Source of the DNA: Paragyromitra xinjiangensis | Lineage: Eukaryota; Ascomycota; Pezizomycetes; Pezizales; Discinaceae | DNA length: 64,000 nt | Assembly (NCBI GenBank): GCA_038503065.1 | Contig: JBCAMK010000006.1 | Coordinates: forward strand, 2,046,001-2,110,000 | Reading direction: 5' to 3' | Part shown: piece after piece, positions 53,986-64,000 of the stretch | Layout of the letters: every line of letters starts with the position of its first letter | How positions within the stretch are numbered: the stretch's first letter is position 1 | The notes under the pieces: model-generated | The model's database searches: none | What the model saw: only the letters and a program-made list of their open reading frames with translations | What the model was told of the DNA's origin: nothing | Position numbers and translations under genes: made by a program

Positions 53986-55190
53986 GGGTTGTAGGGGTAG
54001 TGGATGGGGTTGCTTTATACCACATCTGTTTTTTCCTTTGTGTTGTGGGGGCTAATTAGGCACCATATTCTATCTTTTATATCATTTCCTATTGCGGTCA
54101 GTGCTGGATATTGTTATGTGGGGTTATTTTTCAAGTCTTTGCTCCGACTTTTGCTTTGTCTGATGGACACGGGTGTTTGGTATTTAGGATTTTGAACCGC
54201 CCGTAGGAGGCGGTAACTGAAGCGGAAGATGAAGGGAGAGGAGTGGTTAGCACGTGGTGTAGATACCCCACGACTGACGGAATTGAAAGGGTGTTTGTTT
54301 GTCTTGGGTGATGGAGGGTGATGATTGAGGAAGAAGTTGGCACGAATTGGCCGTAACTGCGAGGGTTGGACTGAGTGGTTCGATCGAGTGATTTGTTATG
54401 ATTGCGGATTTTTGTAGGGGTCGCCAAGACCCGAATTTGTAGGCTCTTGGGGAAGTTACCGGAGCTTAAAGCTTGGCTTGGGGTGGGGTTCTATTGGTGG
54501 TTGGTGTTAGTGGAGCTGTTATAGGATATCTCTTGGCGGTTGGTTGAATACACTGGACCGTACATCATACACCAGTTATGTACCTGGATCCTCAGATATG
54601 CACGTGTTTTGGGGCGTGTTTTGGTGCTGGGTATGGTGGGTTCGTTAGATTGAACTGGGTTTTCCAAGCCTTTGTGATAGCTCAACTCAGACCATAAGGG
54701 CCAGTAGGTACATGTAATATGCTAGAGCCAACCCAGCAGCAATAAGGACTGATAGAAGATCTCTCAGGTAGAGTGTCGAGGCAGTATAGGGCAGGAGACC
54801 TGCCAAGGGTTTGCTACAACAGTCCAAGCTAGGGCCATAGAAATCGGGGGAGCGACTATAAAGACTGTTCATCTTTTGCATTCTTACACAATTCTCATCC
54901 CCTCTTTTTATGTGCGTCGTCCCTTCTGCATCATCCCCTCTTTATATCGACCTTTGGCGTGTGAGATCGAGATAGCGTTTACTCTATTCAGGTCTTGGAA
55001 CAAAATCTAACGCTATCTCCAGCTCATTCTGCATCTCGCTAGAACTAGGGGTTGGCCATGCGTAATGGCCAGCGTTACATCATCTTATGGACAGGAATAT
55101 TTGGCAGTAAATTTATATACCAGCTAACCATAACATTGTCCCGTCGTCTGTTGAGCAGACCTACAAGAACGCTACTACCAGGAAGGAGCA
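53986..55190. other. Intergenic, no gene seen
   Basis: No supported gene. G/T-rich beyond the SUZ gene, then mixed sequence. Confidence 0.4.
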
Positions 55191-55717
55191 AGAATAAATA
55201 CACAGTATGATTCATCAAACTCTGGCAATGGAGCTACAGCCGGCGAGGAACAGACGACGACCTGGAAATTTGCAAGTTCTCTACTTAGCCTTGCACGGTT
55301 CACGAATAACATTCTGAATAACTGGGAAATGGAGGATACATCTCAGACGGAAACATTTAACCAGCGGATTTTAACCTCATCGGCTATAGCGGAGATATGG
55401 GTAGCTTCCCTCTATGGGTACGAATTATTTACGATAGGCTTGGGCATCTCAGGATTCTGGAATATACCTTCCGTGGGGCTGAGCTCGCTCACCTCTCCGA
55501 ATATGATAGGCTGAGAGTGAAGGTTGCATTCAACGAACAGCTGTCAGAATCAGGAATCGACACAAAACTCTTGTTCATAAACTCGACTTTTGAAGCAAAA
55601 ACCGCAATATCGATATCGAATGTTCGATTTTGGATCTCGGAAGTTGAAAGGAACGACCTATCACTTAACTGGCCCAAAGGAACCGCAGCATGTATAGGAG
55701 ATCAAGATTCATTCTAA
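55191..55717 (+). pseudogene. Unidentified gene fragment
   Basis: Two overlapping open frames (one up to about 55395 with TTTWKFASSLLSLARFTNNI, the other 55397-55717 with LLFINSTFEAKTAISISNVR) look coding. They would need a shift or a very short intron (20-35 bp, below the local minimum) to join near 55420-55460. No domain is recognised. It may be a decayed gene. Confidence 0.3.
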
Positions 55718-57415
55718 CTACATAGGGCATTAGGGAATTCATTTTTCCAACGCTGGAGAACGCCGTCCTACTGTAGGCGAAGGAGGTTTTATCCGGAGAA
55801 ATCGAGAATTATCAACTTGGTCCCATAATCTTTGGGGGGCTCTTAGGCCGTAAAAATCATGGTGTACCTGTTGGTGCTCGGTTCCATTCCCTTTTCTGCC
55901 TGAGGTAGCCGACATTTACTTCATATTATTTTCGTTAGTCCTCCTGACATTCAACTCAAATTGGTCAACCAAACCTCACCAGATACGCCCTCATACAGTA
56001 AAGGTGGAATTCTCGATGAAATATTATTCACATGAATGAGTAGGTTTGTTTCGCCTTCTGAACTTTTCCCTCCTACTTAGAGCTCGAATCTAAAGTAGTC
56101 AACTCGGAATAGCAATATATTTTTTTAGTCGCTACCAGTATTTATCCTCAAAGGATATCTCGGGCATGATAGCTTTAACGACTTCATAGGGTTGAAACCC
56201 TACTCCCGCCCATTAGCTTTCTTTTATTTTTCTTCCTTTCCTTACAGTCAATTCAACACATGCTTCTACCAGTAAGCCAACACCTCGAGTCTTGGGAACC
56301 ACATCACCTTAAATACCACTACAAGTGAGCTATCTTTCTCGTTACAGCTACGTATCCGAGCTTAAATAACCTAAATCCTAGCATTTACCACGACAACGAC
56401 AGTAACGTGAGCTTCCTGTTTCGTGCTATTATTGGTTTCCCTTCACTTACTCCTGTTACCTAGCATAGTCTTGCTATCTGATAATATTCACATATATGTC
56501 TAATCGATTTGATCAGCTACTCATGAAAACCGGGAGCTAAATATCAAAAAGTCACATTCGCGCTACAGCACAACCATAACTAGCGGTTTATTTTGTAAGT
56601 CAACTCATTAGGTACTACGTAGCCGGGCGTATCCGTATGGGTGAGAGGCCTAGGCCATTGTTTAATAAAATTTAAGGGGATGTCGGACAAGAAGTTTGAA
56701 TTTCTTCCAAAGTCTAATTTGGATTCCTATCGAAATTGGTGCCGCTAACCACTGCGCCATTCAGCTTGCATTTCAAGCCCTTCTCTATGTATATCTATTA
56801 TCTATTAGTAGGAGGAATAGATTTCTAAATATGTTTAAATAGATAGCAAAATTTATAGCGAAATAGGACATGAAAGACACATTCATAGGTACGTGGATTG
56901 CGAACCAAAATAATTCTATTCGATCACATAACCTCTCAAAGTCGGGTGAGGCCCGCCGGGACAGCAGCTCACGGGTGGGTACATGATATTAGAGGATAGA
57001 GAGTATATAGTGGTATCATACCTTCGAAGTGGCCGGGAGAGAATAACCGGAAGTCAATGCTAAAGTCAAAACCCAAACATTTAAGTTTACAATCTCCAAA
57101 ATTTAGGCAGTTGTTGAAGCAGAAACAAGGTATAGAAATATAGGGTTATATTTCGCCTTCATAGCAGCCTCATTTATGGGGATAGAGCAACGCCGATTTC
57201 CTGTCCTACAATATCAATACGAAGCGTCATCCCGCCAATCGTGAGACGAGTCAAGCGAAATATGCAGGACCAAGTCTTATTTAGTAAACTACCTGATTGG
57301 TCAAGAGGAGTTAAGTATACGGGATGACCACTAATACCTCCGTCCTTTCTAGACTTCGAAACAAGCACTACAAACCTCACTTCTCAACAAATTTCTATAC
57401 GCAAACAATTCCGAG
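55718..57415. other. Intergenic, AT-rich
   Basis: AT-rich DNA with stops in every frame. Near 56690-56760 the minus strand has TGGCGCAGTGGTTAGCGG, an A-box-like tRNA sequence, but no good B-box. It may be a mutated tRNA-derived repeat. Confidence 0.4.
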
Positions 57416-58186
57416 TCAACTTATTTCGTATAACTGACAGCTAAGTTCCTCCCCTCCCTCTACCAACATACTGGCTTGTAACCATATTTCTTTACTAGGA
57501 TTCCATCCCATGTCCCCGACTAGTTTCCCGGTCTCCGTTGCTTGAGCGCTGGTGCAACGTGCCCCCTTGCTAAATTCCATCATTTCATCGTCCCATATAG
57601 CCTCTTGTAGAACTAACCCATCACGCACTCTGTCTTTTGCCAAACTAAAGAGCTCGGCAAATCTAATGCAACCACAGACGTAATGAGTTGTAAATCTCAA
57701 GCTTGGCTCTGGGGTCAGTATTATATTCACCCGGTAATGTTCGTGCCTCGCATGCTTAGGACTTAAACACTGCCAACCGTTCGAGTACAGCAAGTTCTCG
57801 ATAGTCAAGAGGATTTTGTGCTTCCAATCAGAAACTGGGTGTAACATGCGGTGGAAAAAGTCATGATCGTATTCAACCGATGGCCAAGCAACCTGAGGAA
57901 TGTCAAAAAACCAATCAGTTATCCCAGTGACTCGCTTATGCATGACATAGCGGATATCTGGCTCGCAGAAATCGACGACTACAAACGGAGTAGTATCTGA
58001 AGGTGAATCTTTCTGGAGATGGATGGAAGTTGAGGTCCTTGGGAAGTCAGTTATCCCCTGTGCCATCTCGTGGTCGTAGGCCTGCGCAGTATCCAAGTTA
58101 AGGATCTCTCCTTGGTCGTTTACCCTCAAGATCTTGTATTTCTGAAGATCTTCTGGGCCGGACAAGATACGAAAATGGTAAGCCAT
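57416..58186 (-). CDS. Hypothetical protein
   Basis: The frame is open from 58354 to 57416. The ATG at 58186 (MAYHFRILSGPEDLQKYKIL) starts the part that looks most like protein, about 256 residues. An earlier in-frame start at 58354 would add 56 residues of less regular sequence. No domain is recognised. Features include TTPFVVVDFCEPDIRYVMHK, a Cys/His-poor body and a C-terminal acidic GGEELSCQLYEIS. There is no signal peptide. An uninterrupted frame of this length in AT-rich surroundings argues for a real gene. Confidence 0.5.
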   Translation of the reverse strand: MAYHFRILSGPEDLQKYKILRVNDQGEILNLDTAQAYDHEMAQGITDFPRTSTSIHLQKDSPSDTTPFVVVDFCEPDIRYVMHKRVTGITDWFFDIPQVAWPSVEYDHDFFHRMLHPVSDWKHKILLTIENLLYSNGWQCLSPKHARHEHYRVNIILTPEPSLRFTTHYVCGCIRFAELFSLAKDRVRDGLVLQEAIWDDEMMEFSKGARCTSAQATETGKLVGDMGWNPSKEIWLQASMLVEGGEELSCQLYEIS

Positions 58187-58354
58187 TATTAGGATGGAAA
58201 GGTAATTTGAGTGTCGTTCGAGGGCTTTGGTTTCTCCAAAGTTAGCGAACTGATACCCTGTGATCAAAGTGAGGTTGCTTCTCAACCTAATGCTGGTGCG
58301 GGGATGATAGTACCTGGCTCTACGCATGATCACCCAATAGTTGATACCAAACAT

Positions 58355-59283
58355 TCAAAGATAACCCCATGTCACTCTTTATAACCCCAAGATGTACTTG
58401 CTACGAGAATAAATTTCTGCTCTGGGATTGCCACAACGTCAATATAGCCACCTACAATCGAAGAAGCCTGACAATCCCCTCCGAAATCTGAACAGGGAGG
58501 AGAAACCTATTATAAACTAAACGCGTACCCTTGACTAGCAACAAAAATCCTCACTCGCCAAGCAGAGGCTAGTAAATTTCTAGACGATACCCAAAAAAAC
58601 GAACACTGACCACTAGACTGTTCTTCCTTTCCTTATAACCGTAATTGTCTTTTGTTCCACTTGACCTCACTACGTTCATTTACGAACCTTGCTGTCAGCT
58701 CATTTGAAAACCATCGTCCCCGGCTATAGCCCCATCATCACCTAACACCCACACATATCATTCCTACGCTTTCTGTCTAATACCAATACGATTTAATCAA
58801 AACATCAAATGCAAAACATCACCAGTGATACAAAGGCGGTCGTCATCAATACCACTTTAAAAAATCTAGATTCTAAGATACAGGCCCGAGCCTTACGGCA
58901 CTAAGGAAGAAGTTTATCCTAGATTCCCAAAAAATACCAGAGAAAGATACTTCGCGAAGATACCATACAAGCCTGAATGAAAGACAAAAAGTAGGGAGAT
59001 AAGGAAACAAAGGAAACAAAAATTTAATATGGGGAAATGATATTAAAAACAGCAAAGCTGTTTCTCCACTTCTTCCCAATATCGCATTGGCTGACTAGGA
59101 ACAATAGCATATCCTGACAGTATCAAAATTTACCGCGACATTCATTAGTCACACTCCCACCCACAATACGTTTGAAATGAATAGGATAAATCGTTGTAGA
59201 TACCACTCCAATGACCCTTTAAAATTCATCTTACTTGAGATATCTATCCCGCACCAAATAGAACCCCCTAGGACCGGCAGGGT
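58355..59283. other. Intergenic, no gene seen
   Basis: No supported gene; AT-rich. Confidence 0.4.
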
Positions 59284-62200
59284 TTACTTCAAGAACCAGT
59301 CGACCCCCATGAAATCAAGGTCATCGTCAGCTTCAACATTCGGCCCGACATTGGAGCCTTCAGAGGGTTTCACTTCGGTTCCGTTTTGTGCCGGTTCCCT
59401 CCCAGTACTGTCGTTGGCGGTGGGCATAGAGTTTTTCTCGTTACCCCCCATGCTTGGCGGTGGATAGCCGCTCTTGTGAATAGCCGCGAACGAGTTTTCC
59501 CAATCATCAAGAATAGTGTTCCCCGGTGGCCTGCTTTGCATCGACGCTCCCTCAAGAGTACTCTCGGGAATAGAGTTCATAGGAAACCCTGAGCGATAAC
59601 TCTGGATGGATTCACCAGTTCGAGTGATATTGGGTGAGGATGGGACAGAGCCTGACAGATCGATCAAGCTGCCCTGGGAACCTCCGCCCCTCAATAGAAT
59701 ATTTCTGGTGGCATTAGGATCGTATTCGATAAGACTAGCCAAACACAAACTCGGTGTAGCCTGGCGAGAGTTGTTCCAGAGATCGTTATCAAGTAGTGAC
59801 TTATTATTCCCTGTGCGATCTTCCACATTGGCAAGATTGAAAGATGTAGACTTTTCCGAAACAACCGAGCCTTCACGAGACGAGTACAGCCCATGAGAAG
59901 TTGACAAAACCTGCCTTGGGGTCTGAGAGCCATCGCCATCTGCGTCAGGAATACTGCCATTGAGCTGGGTGGCTTGGTACCCTGGAGTACAATCGAGGGC
60001 TTGTAATTGTTCAAAAGGCGTCTCAGTTGTAGCCTCGTTTTCCATCCCATAGCATATAAGTGGTGGCGTTGGTGGACCATACAAATCGAAATCGTCGGAA
60101 AGTTCGCTCTCTGCACGATTTTCCCCGCATACGGATGCAGATGCACTATCAAGACTGATAGCACCGAAACCACGGCCAAGATCGCTAGCGACGCTCTGAG
60201 AGCGCATAAATCCAGGGGCTAAGTTTGGCGTAGGATGTAGGAAATAACAATCACGTCCGAGGGGCCCTTGATCCTTGTTCGCGTCTGTAGGCAACTTTGA
60301 TTAGGGAGTGATGGTTGGACAGTGGGAAACGATAGATACGTACCCCTTATAGCTCTAGCCTTTCCTTCGGCATCTTTTACTGCACTACCAAATGACTGTC
60401 CACGAAACCATTTATCTGGATAAAGTGCCGAAATGGCTCCAGTCTCAAGTTCAAATTTTCTATGGTCTTCCCAAGCAGCACCATTATAACAATCGGCAGG
60501 AATGTGCCACTGCTGCCGCAACCGTGGGCGAGGAACATTGAGAAATTTAGTGGGATCACTTGGGTCAGGGGTATACACCGGGATGGGATATTCCGGAGGC
60601 GGTTTCGGACGTGGAACTTCACATAGCGGATGAAAAGGTGTGATCGTTCTATCTGAGCTCACTGATAGGGAGCGTGATTGGGCATGGGTAAGGGTTTCCG
60701 ATGGTATCGAGTTTTCATGCACAGAAAACGCATCTAGGCTCTCTACACGATCACGGCCACTAGAGCTCGTATGAAAGCCTGAATCTGAACCTTCGTAGGA
60801 GTCGGTATTGATTTGACGGCGTAAAGTAGATGTTGAGCTAACTGTAGACCTGATGCGGGAAGACCTGCCTGCTAAACCGAGACTGTTAGTTTTCTATCCA
60901 AAACAATATTATAGCATTAAAAAACTCACATCCAAATAATTCATCTAAAGATTTTTCATAGTCATCGTTTGCTTTCCGATAATTTTCTAAGGCCATACCT
61001 CTGCGCAATGCTGCGCTAGCCGCGGATAGCTGACTCTCACTAGCCGTATAGCCCCCGCTTGTTGCAAGAATAGCACTAGCTGAATTCATAGCACCATACA
61101 GAGAGTCATTGTCTGCAGTAGTTTAGTCAACCCCATACCCACAAACCTGTTCGAGATATCTAATTTACCTGTTGTTCTTGGGATGTCCCTCGTCGAGATC
61201 CATTCACTAGGCCCGAAGTCTCCACGCCGTCTGCTGTTTCTAGATCCCAGGGAAGCAATGGAGTCACCATATGCCTTCCAAACAGCGGTTTGGATCATTT
61301 CACGATCTCGCCAATGGGTATTCTTAAGGAATTTTGCCGCATGTGATGCTAGACTCTTCATAGATCCTTCAAAGGTATCATCAAGATTGAAGTTGGAGAT
61401 TCGGTCGTGGTGCCGACGGTCAGCAGAAGCGCGTTCATCATCGTAATAACGTCGAATGTGGTCTTGATAATGGCTAGAGGTATAGGACCTAGTATCCTCA
61501 CCGCTGCCCCAATAACTGCGTGTGTGTCAGTGAAAGCACTCAACATCGACAAACTGGGGAAAGGGTTCCCACTGGGGTCCGTTATATTTGTCAGAAGACC
61601 GAGAGCTATCTTCTCTTCCGTAGTAATGGGAGTGTCGAGAGCTGCTACGTTCACTTGGCAAGTGGAAAGAATATCGAGAACTACTGCTTTCCTTCGCATA
61701 GTCGGAGGTATATCTAGAGCTACTGTGGCCTTGACCACGACTAGAAGAGTATCGGGAACTACTACGTCTAGCCGAGTTGGAAGAGTAATGAGAATGGCTG
61801 TAGTCTCTAGTAGTCCCTGAACTCCGTTCCTGATTCGACGAACGATGTTTGCGGGACGAATACCCATCTTTCTCATAACGAATACGGGACGAGGCAACAA
61901 CATGGTGATATTCCCTCGCGTGCCTTGAAGATATTAGCTAAAAACAAGCCAAAGCTTACCCCCCACAACTATTCGATTCCCCAACTCTTACCTATCTCGA
62001 CGAGAAGTTTTGCCGTGGCTGTAGTGATTGTCTTCAACCACAATTGGGCGATCTCTATAGCTCCCCTCCCCATAGCTAACCAACGTCAGACACCATAAAA
62101 TTAGGTTTAGAATTAGGCCTTACCTTCCTGTCTCAGTATCAGCCGAGGTTGTGCGCCAGTCTCTACTTCGCTGGCTATATTTTATTTTAGCATCACTTTA

Positions 62201-62515
62201 CCGCCGCTTCACCGAATAAAAGGGGAAAGAAATTTACCTATTGGGCTCATCCCAGCGTCCACCAGCACGCTTGTGACCATCCCTCTTATTTGCGTTTCCG
62301 GGCGCGTATCTGTCAAATTTATGCTGGATGGCACCCTTAGACGAAAGAACTGTTGGGATACGATAACCTCCCATCATGACATCCCCATCGCCGTCCGTAA
62401 TATTTTGCTTTTGCGATGAGCGAGTTTGCTTCTCTCTTCTTGCTGAAGCTGCAGCACTCGCGTTTTGCTTATGAGAGCGACGAAGCGCCTCGCCATGGTT
62501 CCGCCGAGGAGCCAT
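59284..62515 (-). CDS. Ser/Arg-rich multi-exon hypothetical protein
   Basis: Exon 1 is 62515-62238 (MAPRRNHGEALRRSHKQNAS). Exons 62174-62124 and 61992-61923 boundaries fit in phase: exon 2 62174-62124, exon 3 62075-61992, exon 4 from 61923. Exon 4 reads Ser/Arg/Tyr-rich (RRSSSRYSSSRGQGHSSSRY), like splicing-associated RS regions. A TGA near 61529 is avoided if a 58-bp intron from CCCA/GTGGGA to ACGCAG is removed. Further exons cover 61356-61175, about 61090-60950, 60870-60344 and, after an intron 60285-60343, the last exon to 59284, ending DDDLDFMGVDWFLK. Pro-rich motifs occur near 60600 (PRPKPPPEYPIPVYTPDPSD). No known domain is recognised. It is a large, probably nuclear, disordered protein. 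Exact borders of the middle exons are not certain. Confidence 0.55.
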
Positions 62516-64000
62516 TTCTGTGCTGATAGGTTAATTGAGGGGGATCTGTCAAAATAGTACTTAGAAAGAACTAAAAAACAGGCAATTCCTCCACATGGGG
62601 CCAGAAGGGCTAGGAATGGGCGAGGGATGTGATTTTTGATATCGAGGGGCAGCGAAAGATGAGATACGAATGAACAGGCAAACAGAAGAGATGAAAAGTC
62701 AACTCCACGGTCAATATGACATTGAAGATGATAAAGAAAGGCACATACCGTTTCTTGTTGTCTTTCAGGATCAACGTGGAATGGAGTACGAAACGGATTG
62801 AATGAGTATTGATAGCTCCGGACTGACTCCAACAGCCACGTGGTCTACAGCACGTGATGATGGAGACGGGAGGATATCTCAGAGGCGAAGTGGGGCAGAA
62901 GTTGATCAATGTGCTTGCTCGGTCTCAGACAGAATTTGCAGTCACATTGTCGCTGATTTCCCTTCTTCTTAAGCTAGATTAACCTCTGGCGGGTATCTGC
63001 ATCCCATCCGGCACCCAACCGCAGAGCGGTAGGGCGCTGTACTTATCCGTGATAGTCGCCATAACCGTTTTGCGGCGCAGGTCCTTACAAGACAAGCAAA
63101 CTCCAATCGTCCCTAGAAATTGTTATCATGCCTGCAAACTTTTAGTCAGGTTAATTAGCCCAGGTATTTGTTCCGCTACAGATGCTCTTACAGGAGGTTT
63201 ATCTGGGATGTAGTTTTTGGGATACAGTGCAGACGAGAGTCATGTCATCCACGGTGCCCTTCGCCGGTTTCATCCGACGAGTTACCCCAAGCTACACATC
63301 TGATATTACAGAAAGAGTTTTAAACCTATCCATAAAAGGAGAGACGCATACTTGTTAATTTCTAGCTTAATATTCTAGTCCTAGGAAAAAAAAGTAACTA
63401 GCATATACCTAGACGAGGTTATATGTCTTTAAGTGGTAGTCCCGAAAAAATAGGCTGGGCATGAGATAGCACACTCCTGATGGAAACAAACCACTATATG
63501 TATCCATTCTATGAATGATCAACGGATTATTTATTCAAACAAGCGGTTATATATGCTCACCAGTTGTCAGTTGATACTTTCTCAAGACTTACACCTTCTT
63601 AACCCCCGCCTTGCTGATGCATATCAACTTAATATGAAATTTGAAGCTCGAGCGATATCAAGTTCGAGTGATGTACCATGATTCAACCCAAGAAGCTACC
63701 CTAGCAACCCACGGAATTAGAGTGGCTTAACATACAGCAGTATGTTTTAAAATGTTTGTCTATGCCTTCTAAAGTTATTTTGGCGAGGCTCGTAGCGCGT
63801 GTCACTATGTCCCAACAGTGAGTACATGATTATTAATATCATTGACACATAAGGACCAATATTGTTGGTCTTAAATTGCGACACCTTTAAAAATACTCTC
63901 ACGGATAGCAGGTACTATTAGTCGATAAATAGAGAAATATTCTCACATTTGTGAGAACCCCAAAGCTTATGTTTTTACCAGCCCGCACACTGGATGTTTT
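62516..64000. other. Intergenic to window end, no gene seen
   Basis: No supported gene. Minus-strand ORFs at 62374-62909 lie over the promoter and exon 1 of the preceding gene and lack motifs. Confidence 0.4.

Noticed and set aside
56690..56760. A functional tRNA gene on the minus strand
   Set aside because: Only the A-box is recognisable; no acceptor stem, anticodon arm or proper B-box.

Overview
This is a gene-poor, transposon-rich stretch of a filamentous fungal genome, most likely an ascomycete (Pezizomycotina). Host genes carry short introns of about 47-80 bp with GT/AG borders and CTRAY-like branch sites. Recognisable host proteins include a complete Tma20/MCT-1 homologue, a U1-type zinc-finger (WBP4-like) splicing protein, a SUZ-domain protein and an ATP-grasp enzyme. 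One Mariner-like MITE has diverged arms that differ mainly by transitions, as expected after repeat-induced point mutation. The genus cannot be told from the sequence alone.

Layout. 0.6-1.9 kb: ATP-grasp gene. 2-6.4 kb: mostly decayed DNA with a 275-bp MITE and the remnant of a glycoside hydrolase (GH127-like) gene. 6.5-15.7 kb: an array of AIG1/GIMAP-like P-loop GTPase genes (two single genes, one relic and one two-domain fusion), with a second MITE between the first two. 17.98-46.52 kb: a three-level transposon nest. 46.5-47.9 kb: a fifth GTPase domain of the same family, cut off from its relatives by the nest. 49.1-54 kb: a head-to-head WBP4-like/Tma20 pair, then a SUZ-domain gene. 55-63 kb: a fragmentary ORF, an unidentified gene and a long multi-exon Ser/Arg-rich gene. 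62.5-64 kb: no gene seen.

The nest can be resolved base by base. A pogo/Fot1-like DNA transposon (17983-46519, TA target duplication, TIRs of about 40 bp) was hit by a Ty3/gypsy chromodomain retrotransposon (18376-44619, 472-bp LTRs differing at one position, TTATG target duplication). Its integrase gene was then hit twice, 683 bp apart, by two related but different Plavaka-type (CMC/CACTA) elements in opposite orientation (A 22999-32787, AG duplication; B 33473-43834, TA duplication). Removing each layer with one copy of its duplication brings the reading frame of the layer below back together. The gypsy element also shows a textbook -1 frameshift site (GGGAAAA plus a 9-bp hairpin) linking gag to pol.

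The most promising host system is the GTPase array. Each member has a G domain split by an intron at the same place, usually a charged coiled coil of variable length, and a short amphipathic C-terminal helix (GWF...KWF-like). One gene encodes two such domains in a single chain. Lineage-specific expansion with a variable stalk and a conserved tail helix resembles innate-immunity or allorecognition GTPases, but that role is inference.
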